DNA of 64,000 bases, from NCBI RefSeq assembly GCF_030269605.1, contig NZ_BSTQ01000003.1, forward strand, positions 124,001 to 188,000, read 5' to 3'. Position numbers and translations under genes: made by a program. Numbering within the stretch: the stretch's first letter is position 1; each line of letters starts with the position of its first letter. The stretch comes from Lentzea sp. NBRC 105346 (GTDB taxonomy: Bacteria > Actinomycetota > Actinomycetes > Mycobacteriales > Pseudonocardiaceae). Under the pieces are notes generated by a model. The model saw nothing but the letters and a program-made list of their open reading frames with translations, ran no database searches and was not told the DNA's origin. Positions 34,866-43,713 of the stretch are shown in pieces.

Positions 34866-36092
34866 GTGGTCGACACGGATCTGTCCCTCCTCTCCAGCGG
34901 CGAGCTGCTTGACGGCTTCGCCGCGATGGAGCGTGAGATCCGTGTGCGTCATGAGCGGCTGCTGCGCTGGATTGCCGAGATGGATCGGCGTGGCCTGGCG
35001 GCAGAGTTGGGTTACAAGGACCTGGTCGGGGTGTTGAAGGATCGGGTGCATTGGGATCCGAGTGTGTCGAAGGCGAAGCTGCGCCGGGCGCGGCTGCTGT
35101 CGCACCGGCTCGGCCAGTCGGGTGCGGAGATCGAGCCCGAACTTCCGGCCACCGCCGAGGCGCTCGCTGAGGGCGAGTTGACCGAGGAGCATGTCGACGC
35201 GATCGCCAAGGCGATGAAGAACGTGCCCGCCGATGCCACGCCCGACAAGACGGCGTTCGTCGAGCGGCAGCTGGCGGAGTTCGGCCGGACGTTCGAGCCG
35301 GGCGCGATCCGCGACTTCGGCAAGAAGATCATCTACCGGATGTTCCAGAACGACGAGGAACCCGACGAGAAGGATCCGGCGCCACCGAGTGACCAGCTGA
35401 TCGCCCGCATGGAACGCGGCCGCTGCCGCGGCAGCTTCGATCTCGGCCCGGAGATCGGCGCTAAATTCCTGGGCGCGCTGGACCCGCTGGCCAAGCCCCG
35501 CCCCACCGGCCCGGACGGCCCCGACACCCGCACGTATGCCCAGCGGCAGGGCGACGCCTTCGCCGAGCTGATCAACCTGGTGCTGCGCGCCGATGTCCTG
35601 CCCGAGCACGGCGGCGAGACCGTCACCATGGCCGTCACCGTCTCCTACGACGATCTGAAGGCCAACGTGGGTGACGCGGTGCTGGACAACCAGGAACACA
35701 TCCCGGTCAAGCAACTGCGCAAACTCGCCTGCGAGGCAGGCGTCATCCCGATCGTCCTGGGCAGCCGCTCGCAGCCCCTCAACGTCGGCCGCAAGGCACG
35801 GCTGTTCAACAGCGGCCTACGCCGAGCCCTCGTCGCACGGGACCGGGGATGTGCCTTCCCCGGCTGCAACCGGCCACCACGGCACTGCGAAGGCCACCAC
35901 ATCACACACTGGGCCGACGGCGGCAAGACCAGCCTGCACAACGGCGTGCTGCTCTGCCGACGACATCACGACCTGATCCACCACAGCGACTGGGAAGTGA
36001 AGCTCCGCAACGGAATCCCGTACTTCATCCCACCGGCCTTCCTCGACCCGCTACGCCAGCCGAGACGCAACCCCCTGCACATGGTGAGCTGA
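34866..36092 (+). CDS. DUF222 / 13E12-type HNH endonuclease
   Basis: A 408-residue protein. The N-terminal DUF222 region (about 1-290) is followed by an HNH nuclease module, CAFPGCN ... CEGHHITHWADGGKTSLHNGVLLCRRHHDLIHH, at about residues 333-380. The zinc cysteines and the HH...N...H set are intact, so it may be an active nuclease. Such 13E12-family genes are multicopy in many actinobacteria and their role is unresolved. GTG 34866 has only a weak ribosome-binding site. The gene stands alone between the two 176-bp inverted repeats and reads toward the right one. Confidence 0.88.
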   Translation: MVDTDLSLLSSGELLDGFAAMEREIRVRHERLLRWIAEMDRRGLAAELGYKDLVGVLKDRVHWDPSVSKAKLRRARLLSHRLGQSGAEIEPELPATAEALAEGELTEEHVDAIAKAMKNVPADATPDKTAFVERQLAEFGRTFEPGAIRDFGKKIIYRMFQNDEEPDEKDPAPPSDQLIARMERGRCRGSFDLGPEIGAKFLGALDPLAKPRPTGPDGPDTRTYAQRQGDAFAELINLVLRADVLPEHGGETVTMAVTVSYDDLKANVGDAVLDNQEHIPVKQLRKLACEAGVIPIVLGSRSQPLNVGRKARLFNSGLRRALVARDRGCAFPGCNRPPRHCEGHHITHWADGGKTSLHNGVLLCRRHHDLIHHSDWEVKLRNGIPYFIPPAFLDPLRQPRRNPLHMVS

Positions 36093-36099
36093 CGCATGG

Positions 36100-36275
36100 G
36101 AAAAAACGGTGCCAACTCCAGCCACCTCATCCCAACCACGCCCGCAACCGCACCGAACGACGCAAGTCTGGACAGGATCGGGACCACGACGGCAGCCAAC
36201 CACCGTCTCGGTACGTTGGCATTTTCGGGCGGGACAGGCGCCCTAGCGCCTGGCCCGCCCGAAAATGCCAACGTG
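36100..36275. repeat. right 176-bp terminal inverted repeat with 62-bp hairpin
   Basis: Inverted partner of the left repeat. It starts at AAAAAACG (36100) and ends in a 62-base palindrome (36213-36274) with arms ACGTTGGCATTTTCGGGCGG and complement. Relative to the left copy, the GC-rich part of the stem has changed (GCGCGG to GGGCGG) on both arms, so pairing is kept. Confidence 0.85.
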
Positions 36276-36300
36276 TCGCGGCGCAGCCGCGTCCAAAGCC

Positions 36301-36666
36301 CTACAACCTCACAAGATCGTCGTAGGCGGAATGCGCGGAGTACTCACCCGGAGCCCGACCAACCACCCACCGGGCCACCACCAACGTCTCCGCAGCCCAC
36401 CCCAACCGAAGCGAGTGATCACTGACCGGCAACCCAGCCCGAAGCGAAGCCACGTCCGAAGGAGGCACCCCGGTAGACGATGACCATCGAGCGGCCAAAG
36501 CGGTAGCGGTGGCACTAGGCCGGTGCACCTTGGAAGCAGGATGCCGTTCGAACGCAACAGCGGACCACGACGAGACGTCACGAGTGTTGTACAGCCGAGC
36601 ATCAACGCAGCGGCCGGCGATAGCCCGACCCAGCCTCCCCAGCCCGGCGATACCGATGACGGTCAT
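36301..36666 (-). CDS. small protein at the end of the NRPS operon, unknown function
   Basis: A 121-residue protein I do not recognise. It begins MTVIGIAGLGRLGRAIAG, a glycine-rich start like a nucleotide-binding Rossmann strand-turn-helix, but the remainder is too short for a full dehydrogenase. It ends WVVGRAPGEYSAHSAYDDLVRL. ATG 36666 lies one base after the stop of the SagB-type gene, so it is translated with the biosynthetic operon. Its stop is 26 bases from the right inverted repeat of the HNH unit. It may be a truncated relic of a longer reductase or a small accessory protein; I cannot tell which. Confidence 0.6.
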   Translation of the reverse strand: MTVIGIAGLGRLGRAIAGRCVDARLYNTRDVSSWSAVAFERHPASKVHRPSATATALAARWSSSTGVPPSDVASLRAGLPVSDHSLRLGWAAETLVVARWVVGRAPGEYSAHSAYDDLVRL

Positions 36667-36667
36667 G

Positions 36668-37861
36668 TCACCTCTCGTTGTGAGCGTGAGCGCGCTGCAA
36701 CCGATCGACCTTCACGGCCGCGCCACCAGGGCGACCGAGCAAGGCGACATAGAGAACGTCATGGCTGACAGGCAGACCAGCCGCAGAACGCCAACGGTCC
36801 GCGTCGAACCCACCGATCGCGGTCACGCCCACATCGGCGGCGGTAGCGCCGAGATACAGGAGGTGAGCCAGAGCCCCAGCCCGGAACACAGCACCGTTCA
36901 GATCATCCAGCAGCACGGTGCGGTCGGCGTGAAAGAGAACCGCGGAAGAGGCGTGCCGCAGGTGCTCCTGGCCCATGCAGTACCGGACCAGGTCGTCACC
37001 GGAGAACCCCGTCACGACGGAGGCATCGACAACCGCAAAGGGATCCAGGTCCGTGGTCAGCGGAATGCGCAACGCGTCCACCACCGAGTCCACAGCACAA
37101 CCGCCAGGAGAAAAGTCCTTTGTAGACCGGCGAGAGGCGGCCAAAGAAGACAGCGACGGAAAGTCAGGCGGAAGTCCCGGCAACAGCGGAGCGCGGTGCA
37201 CCGGCAGAGTCCGCCCCAGGCCCGGCGCAAGGAACGGAGCCAGCGAGTTCCAGCACTCCTCCTCCAGCCACGAGACCATGTCGTTGGACGCATCCCGATC
37301 GTCCGCACAGGACCACTGAGAGGAGCAAGCAAACCCCAGAGCCCCACTAAGAGAGAGCACGCTGTGCACGAAGCTGTGGCGCAGGTCCAGCAGGTCGGCG
37401 AACGGCCGGGTGCGGGCCCTGGTGCGCAGTGCGGCCGACGAGAACGACTCGGAGCCGACGCACAACAAATGAGTCGCGACATGGGCGGCATCGAGCAGGC
37501 AGTAGAGGTACCCGCGGTCGCCGTACTTGCGCATCGACAGCCACGGGCGCACGACGACGAACACCAGGGCATCCGCGTCGCCGAGACCGCTGCGGATCAA
37601 CGCCAGCCGCACCGACTGACCGGCGTGGAGGAGCCGGCACCGACGGCGTCCGGGGTCCACGGAGTACAGCGAGTCGCCGACCAGCACGATGTGCTCGTAC
37701 GGGTAGAGCGCGCCGGCCGACGGGGCCGAGCCGATCTCGAACAGACGCAGCACCGGCGACAGCGACGGCGGCACCGGCAGGGCTGGTGAGGACGGCACCG
37801 AGACGGAGAGCTTCATCCGTTCCCACAGCCGCCAGACGCTGGGCACGACCGTGGCGGTCAT
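36668..37861 (-). CDS. SagB/McbC-type nitroreductase-fold oxidoreductase
   Basis: A 397-residue flavin (FMN) oxidoreductase of the SagB/ThcOx type. The family motif APSAGALYP is at residues 46-54. A C-terminal segment FRAGALAHLLYLGATAADVGVTAIGGFD matches the second half of the fold. The middle carries a second, degenerate nitroreductase-like region (VHRAPLLPGLPPDFPSLSSLAASRRSTKDFS). Family members oxidise azolines to azoles or dehydrogenate residues on peptides. ATG 37861 overlaps the stop of the monooxygenase gene by four bases, placing it firmly in the NRPS operon. No cyclization domain is visible in the NRPS, so its substrate bond is an open question. Confidence 0.82.
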   Translation of the reverse strand: MTATVVPSVWRLWERMKLSVSVPSSPALPVPPSLSPVLRLFEIGSAPSAGALYPYEHIVLVGDSLYSVDPGRRRCRLLHAGQSVRLALIRSGLGDADALVFVVVRPWLSMRKYGDRGYLYCLLDAAHVATHLLCVGSESFSSAALRTRARTRPFADLLDLRHSFVHSVLSLSGALGFACSSQWSCADDRDASNDMVSWLEEECWNSLAPFLAPGLGRTLPVHRAPLLPGLPPDFPSLSSLAASRRSTKDFSPGGCAVDSVVDALRIPLTTDLDPFAVVDASVVTGFSGDDLVRYCMGQEHLRHASSAVLFHADRTVLLDDLNGAVFRAGALAHLLYLGATAADVGVTAIGGFDADRWRSAAGLPVSHDVLYVALLGRPGGAAVKVDRLQRAHAHNER

Positions 37862-38847
37862 CGTGCACTCCGGCGCAGCTCGTCGAGACGGGTCAGGCCG
37901 TCCAGGACCTGCTTGGTGTCGAGGCCGAAGTCGATCAGGCACGCGACCTCGTCGACGCCGAGCGCGGTCAGCCGGTCCAGCATCTCCAGGTTCTCGGGGA
38001 CGGTGCCGAGCAGGCTGCCGCCGGTGTAGTAGCGCTCGAAGGCCTGGCCCAGCATCCATTCCACGTCCGCGTCGGACAGGGTGACGTCCGGCGGCAGGAA
38101 CAGGTCGAGCGAGCCGCGCAGGTAGTCGGTGAACGGCTGGCGCACGAGCTCCTTCACGTCGTCGCCGACGAACGTGTGCAGCATCAGCACGACATGGCCG
38201 GGGTTGCCCAAAGGAAGCGCCGCCCGGTAGGCGGCTAGCTTGCCCGCGAGTTCGTCCAGGTCCTGCCCCAGCAGGTGGGTGAGCACGCCGACGCCCAAGG
38301 AGCCGGCGGTCTCGAATGTGGCGAGACTGCCGGAGCTGGTGATCCACACCGGCAGCTCGGCCTGCACCGGACGCGGGTACACCCGCACGTCCACGACCTC
38401 GCCCAGCCCGTTGGGGAACGGGACCGGTTCGCCACGCCACAGCCGCCGGACGTCGCGCACCGCGTCCTGTACTGAAGAGCGGCGGGACGAGAAGGTGGAC
38501 GGGTTGAGCACGAAGTCGTCGGCGTTCCACCCGGACGCGAAGGCGATGCCGACGCGGCCGCCGGAGAGGTTGTCCACCATGGACCATTCCTCGGCGATCC
38601 GGGCGGGGTGGTGCAGCGGCGCGACGACGCTGCCCGCGCGGATGGCGACGCGTTCGGTGCGGCCGGCGATCGCGGCCGCGGTGACCGACGGGTTCGGGTA
38701 AAGGCCGCCGAACGGGTGGAAGTGCCGTTCGGGGGTCCACACCGCGGTGAACCCATGGGTGTCGGCGAACGTGGCGCCGTCGAGCAGCAGCCGGTATCGG
38801 TCGTTGTCGCTGCTGTCGTGGGCGAAGTAGAACAGGCTGAAGTCCAT
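37858..38847 (-). CDS. luciferase-like flavin monooxygenase, natural-product (MupA) type
   Basis: A 329-residue LLM-class flavin-dependent monooxygenase. It begins MDFSLFYFAHDSSDNDRYRLLLDGATFADTHGFTAVWTPERHFHPFGGLYPNP, the hallmark of the MupA/Atu3640 subgroup found in NRPS and PKS clusters. A second signature is DNLSGGRVGIAFASGWNADDFVLNP. It probably hydroxylates a residue or carrier-bound intermediate using reduced flavin supplied elsewhere. ATG 38847 follows GGAG and lies eight bases after the MFS stop. The end overlaps the SagB-type gene by four bases. Confidence 0.9.
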   Translation of the reverse strand: MDFSLFYFAHDSSDNDRYRLLLDGATFADTHGFTAVWTPERHFHPFGGLYPNPSVTAAAIAGRTERVAIRAGSVVAPLHHPARIAEEWSMVDNLSGGRVGIAFASGWNADDFVLNPSTFSSRRSSVQDAVRDVRRLWRGEPVPFPNGLGEVVDVRVYPRPVQAELPVWITSSGSLATFETAGSLGVGVLTHLLGQDLDELAGKLAAYRAALPLGNPGHVVLMLHTFVGDDVKELVRQPFTDYLRGSLDLFLPPDVTLSDADVEWMLGQAFERYYTGGSLLGTVPENLEMLDRLTALGVDEVACLIDFGLDTKQVLDGLTRLDELRRSAR

Positions 38848-38855
38848 TACCGCTC

Positions 38856-40052
38856 CTAAACCAACGCGGGCCACTCGGCGCGGCGCAGCGACTGTTGCGT
38901 GGCCGCCCAGCCGACGACTGCGGCGATCAGACCTGCCAACAACAGCACCGACGTCGCGGGCGCCAGGTTCTCCAGCAGGAAACCGGTCAGCGCGGTGCCG
39001 AGCAGTGCACCGACGCTGAACAGGGTGAGCACTGCGGCCATGGTCTTGCCGCGGTCCTCGTCGGGCACCACGCGGAACACGAGCACGTCCATCAGTACGC
39101 GAGTCGCCGGAAGTCCCATCGAGCCAAGGAGAAGCACGCCACCGACCCACCACGGTCCGTACGGCAACGCCAGCGCCGCGATGAACGGCACCTCGAGGCC
39201 GATCACCGCGAGCAGCACCACGCCCGGCCGGAACCGGCGGTGCAGCGGCGCCACCAGTGCCGCGCCGAAGAGACCGCCGACCGCGGTACCGGACAACGCG
39301 AGGCCGATCGTCCACGGCGGCGCGTCCTGTCGTTCCAGCACGACCGCGGTGATCAGCACCAGCGGACCGGTCGCGGCGCACATCGCGGTCACCAGCAGCA
39401 CGGCCACGCGCAGCTTCGCGTCGCGCATCAGCGTTGCGATGCCCTCGAACAGGCCACCGGCGGGGCCGGAACCGGCCGCGGGCGACGCCCGGACGAACAG
39501 CACGGTCAGCCACGACACGGCGAACGCGACCGCGCAGAACAGGAACGGCAGCACGGCCTTCATGCCGTACAGCAGGCCACCGAGCGGTGGCCCGGCGAGC
39601 CGGGCGGTGTTGATCCGCACCTCCTCCGCGGTGAGCGCCGCGGTCACCTGGTCCGGCGCGACGACGGCCCGGACGAGCAGCATGCGGGTGAGGCCGGCGA
39701 ACGGTGCCGCGGCGCCGAGCAGCATCGCCACCACGATCAGGTGCGCGAAACCGAGGCCGTCGAAGAACATCGCGATCACGATCGTCGCCGCCGCGACCGC
39801 CCGGATTCCCTCGGACAGCAACAGGATCCGCCGCCGGTCGTACCGGTCGACGATGTGCCCGGCGGGCAACCCGACCACCAGCACGGTCGCCAGCAGCGCC
39901 GACGCGACGACACCGGCCTTGCCCGGTGACCCGGTCATCGCCAGCACCAGCAACGGGTACGCGACGTCCACGGCCTCCAGGCCGAGATGTCCGGTCACCC
40001 CGCCGACCCACAGCGCGTGGAAACTCGAGTTGCGCCGCAACGGCACGCTCAT
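38856..40052 (-). CDS. MFS transporter, probable peptide exporter
   Basis: A 398-residue major facilitator protein with about twelve hydrophobic segments and the loop motif [21 protein letters not shown] between segments 2 and 3. It resembles enterobactin-exporter-like (EntS type) MFS pumps often found beside NRPS genes. ATG 40052 overlaps the NRPS stop by four bases, so it is produced with the synthetase. Export of, or self-protection against, the NRPS product is the likely role. Confidence 0.9.
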   Translation of the reverse strand: MSVPLRRNSSFHALWVGGVTGHLGLEAVDVAYPLLVLAMTGSPGKAGVVASALLATVLVVGLPAGHIVDRYDRRRILLLSEGIRAVAAATIVIAMFFDGLGFAHLIVVAMLLGAAAPFAGLTRMLLVRAVVAPDQVTAALTAEEVRINTARLAGPPLGGLLYGMKAVLPFLFCAVAFAVSWLTVLFVRASPAAGSGPAGGLFEGIATLMRDAKLRVAVLLVTAMCAATGPLVLITAVVLERQDAPPWTIGLALSGTAVGGLFGAALVAPLHRRFRPGVVLLAVIGLEVPFIAALALPYGPWWVGGVLLLGSMGLPATRVLMDVLVFRVVPDEDRGKTMAAVLTLFSVGALLGTALTGFLLENLAPATSVLLLAGLIAAVVGWAATQQSLRRAEWPALV

Positions 40053-43000
40053 TCCTCACCCCTCACGACGTGCGCGACCACGGCGGCCGCCTCCGGTCCG
40101 GTCATCTGGTTGTGGCTCGCCGCGACCAGGTAGGTCGTGATCGAGCCGGTCACGTACGGCCGCCAGTTCCGCGGTGACGCCGATGGGAGCTGGTCCACCG
40201 CGGCGGCGAGGTGCACGACGTCGCCGTGGAAGACGGGCGGGGTGTGCGCGTGCGCGATGCGGCCGTTGTTGCGGAACGTCGCGGTGATCGCGTCGATCCG
40301 CTCGGGCGAGAGCTCGCACGGCACGCTCACGTTGTCCCGCAACAGCTCCGCGACCTGCGCGGCGGTGAGCGGCTCATCAGAGGAGGACGCCCCGAACACC
40401 TCCAGCAGCAACGACAGGGCTTCGTGCTCCGAAGGATCGGTGAAGGGCGCGTCGAGCGCGGGATAGGAGTCGAGCAACCCCACCAGCGCGACCTTCTCGC
40501 CGGATTCCTCCAGTGCGGCGGCGATCGCGTGCGCCAGCGTGCCGCCGAACGACCAGCCGAGCAGGTGGTAGGGGCCGGACGGCTGGATCTCGCGGATGTG
40601 CTCGAGGTGCTGCGCCGCGAGCTCGTCGGCCGTGGCCGGCATCAGCGAGGGATCCGACAGGCTGGGCGCCTGCAGCCCGTACACCGGCTGGTCCGGGTCG
40701 AGGTGACGCAGCAGCCCGGAGTACGACCACGCCAGGCCACCGGCGGGGTGCACGCAGAACAACGGCGGCCGGTCGTCGCCGAGCCGCAGCGGCAGCACGG
40801 GTGCGAACGGGTCGCCCCGCTCCTCGCTGCCGAGCAACGCGGCCAGCGCCGCAGGTGTTGGCGCGACGTACAGATCACGCACGGACAGGCCGCCGCCGAG
40901 CCGGCTGATCAGCTTCGCGGCGAGCAGGGAATGTCCGCCCAGCGCGAAGAAGTCCTCGTCGACACCGACCGACTCGACGCCGAACAGCGAGGCGAACACG
41001 CGGCAGATCAGTGCCTCGCGCCAGGTGGCCGGTGCGCGTCCGGACGGCAGCGGCGCGGGGTCGGGCAACGCCGACCGGTCGAGCTTTCCGTTGCCCGCCA
41101 ACGGCATCGCGTCCAGTATCTCGATCCGGGCCGGGATCATGTGGTCGGGCAACGCGCGGGCCAGCCGATCGCGCACCGAACCGACCGGTCCGTCCGCCAC
41201 GATCCACCCGACGAGCCGGCCGTGCCGCATCCCGGCGGCAGCGAGCCGCACGTGCGGCAGGGCGGTCAGCGCCGCCTCGACCGCGCCCAGCTCGACCCGG
41301 TGACCGCGCACCTTCACCTGGTCGTCGTCCCGGCCCAGGTAGTGCAGCACCCCGTGGTTGTCCCAGCGCACGAGGTCGCCGGTCCGGTACATGCGCCCAC
41401 CGGCACACGCGACGAAACGCGAGGCGGTCAGCGCGGGCCGGTTCCAGTAGCCGCGCGCCACCTGCGGACCGGCGACGTAGAGCTCGCCCACCACCCCCGG
41501 CGGCACCGGCCGCAGCCGCGAGTCCAGCACGTGCACCGACGTTCCGGGCACGGGCCGGCCGATCGGCACCGGGCCGTCGGCCGTCGAGGCCCGGTGCACC
41601 ACACACCCGACGGTGGCCTCCGTGGGGCCGTACTCGTTGAACACCGCGTCGGACAGCCACGGCCGCAGCATCTCGCCGAGCAGCTGTTCGCCGCCGACCA
41701 CGATGTCGCGGCACGGCACCGGTTCGAATAGCGTGAGGTGGCTCGGGGTCAGCTTGACGAACGCGGAGTTGTTGCCGCCCAAAGCACCCACGTCGACCCG
41801 GCCGCCGGAGACCAGCGGTCCCCACAGCGAGGTGACCGTGAGGTCGACGGCGATCGACGAGTGCAGCAACGCCGAGTCGCGCAGCGCCGGGTAGGTGTCG
41901 ACCGCGACCCGCAGATACGTGGCGAGCGAGCGGTGGTCGACCACGACGCCCTTCGGGACGCCGGTGGATCCGGACGTGTACATCAGGTAGGCCGCGTGCG
42001 CGGGATCCACGGGTTCCAGGTCGCGGTCGTCATCCGCGGGTTCCGGCCAATCCGCGGTCACCTCGACCGAGAAGGACGAATCCTTCGTCATGCCGGTGAT
42101 CCACTCCGGTGGCGACGCGGGATCGACCGGCACGTAGGCCGCCCCGGACTTCAGCACGGCGAGCAGCGCCACGACCAGCCGCGTGGATCGCGGAACGCTG
42201 ACCCGCACCCGGCGGTCGGGCCCGGCGCCGAACCCGCGCAGGCTCCGCGCCAGCCGGTTGGCCTGCGCGTTGAGCTCGGCGTAGGTGAGCACGAAGCCAT
42301 CGGACGCCACCGCGGGCGCGTCGGGTGTGCGGGCGACCTGGGCCTCGAACAGCGATACGACCGTCGCGTCGGACGGCACGAGATCCGGACCGACCGACCA
42401 GGTCGCGAGTTCCGCGCGCTCGTCCGCGGGCAGCACGTCCACGGATCCCACGGACATGCCGGGGTCGCGCGTCACCTGGTCCAGCACGGTGATCAGCCGC
42501 CGCACCAGCCGATCGACGGTCTCGCGGTCGAACAGGTCGGTGCGGAACTCGGCGCCACACCGACCACCGCCGGGACCCGCGAAGTAACAGAACGCGAGGT
42601 CGAACTTGGCGGTCGTGGTGTCGCCGGGCACCTCGGTCACCTCGACGCCGGGCAGATCGGGCGCGGGCGGGTCGAAGTCGCGGATCATCAGCAGCACCTG
42701 GAACAACGGGTGCCGCGACAGCGTGCGCTCCGGGTTCAGCACCTCCACGAGCCGTTCGAACGGGACGTCCTGGTGCTCGTACGCCGCGAGGTCGGTCTCC
42801 CGGACCCGCGCCAGCAGTTCACAGAACGACGGGTCACCGGACACGTCCGTCCGCAGCACCAGCGTGTTCAGGAAGCACCCGACCAGCTCGTCGAGTGCCG
42901 TGTCGGCGCGGCCGGCGACGGGCGTACCGATCGGGATGTCCGTGCCCGCGCCGTGCCGCGACAACACGAGCGCCAGCGCCGCCTGCAACACCATGAAAAC

Positions 43001-43713
43001 GGTCGTGCCGGTGGTGCGGGCCAGGTGCTCGATCCGTTCGTGCAGCGAAAGGTCCACGTCGACGAGCACGTGGTCACCGGCCGGCCCAGCGACCGCGGGA
43101 TGCGGCCGGTCCACCGGCAGCACCAGCTCCTCAGGCAGCCCGGCGAGCTCACGGCGCCAGAACTCGACCTGCCGCGAGTACGAACTGTCCATATCGGACT
43201 CATCACCGAGCGCCTCGCGCTGCCACAGGGTGAAGTCCGCGTACTGGACGGGCAACGGCTGCCAGTCGGGAAAAGCACCCCGAATACGCGCGCGGTAGGC
43301 CGTTGCGACGTCGCGCACGAGCGGCCCCATCGACCAGCCGTCGCCCGCGACGTGATGCAACACCAGCTGGACCAGGTACTCCTCGTGCCCCACCACGAAG
43401 AGCCCGGCCCGGACCGGCAGGTCCCGGCTCAGGTCGAACGGCCGGTCGGCGAACTCGGGGTCGAAGTCCAGCACGGACAACACGTCCCGCGGCTCGACCA
43501 CCCGCTGGTACGGCTCGTCGCCGACCGGCACGAACACCGTGCGCAGCGACTCATGCCGGGCAATGACGTCCAGCAGAGCGGAACGCAACGCCGGGACGTC
43601 CAGGTCGCCGGACAGCCGGAGGGTGAACCGCATGTGGTAGGCCGCGCCGGCCAGGCCGAGCCGGTCCAGGAACCAGATCCGGCGCTGCGCATACGACAAC
43701 GGCACCCGCTCAC
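40049..43713 (-). other. NRPS module 7: C-A-T-TE, Asn and chain release
   Basis: Residues about 5960-7179. The C motif is HHVAGDG. The A-domain pocket reads DLTKVGEVGK, the established asparagine code. The carrier is followed by a type I thioesterase ([13 protein letters not shown], then the nucleophile GWSFGG and a C-terminal SHNQM histidine). It should release the peptide by hydrolysis or cyclization. Confidence 0.88.

Larger units (their letters stand above)
34608..36275. mobile_element. inverted-repeat-bounded DUF222/HNH unit
   Basis: A 1,668-base unit in which one DUF222/HNH gene lies between two inverted repeats of equal length, 176 bases each (34608-34783 and 36100-36275). The outer 62 bases of each repeat form a long hairpin. 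No transposase is present and I see no target-site duplication. The structure suggests a mobile or gene-conversion unit related to REP13E12-type repeats; mobility is inferred. It separates the dynamin locus from the biosynthetic operon. Confidence 0.65.

Noticed and set aside
33066-35714. An 882-codon minus-strand frame opposite the second GTPase and the HNH gene
   Set aside because: It is low-complexity, crosses two convincing genes and an inverted repeat, and has no recognisable motif.
34584-36300. Target-site duplication flanking the HNH unit
   Set aside because: The bases just outside the two inverted repeats do not match by eye, so recent transposition is not shown.
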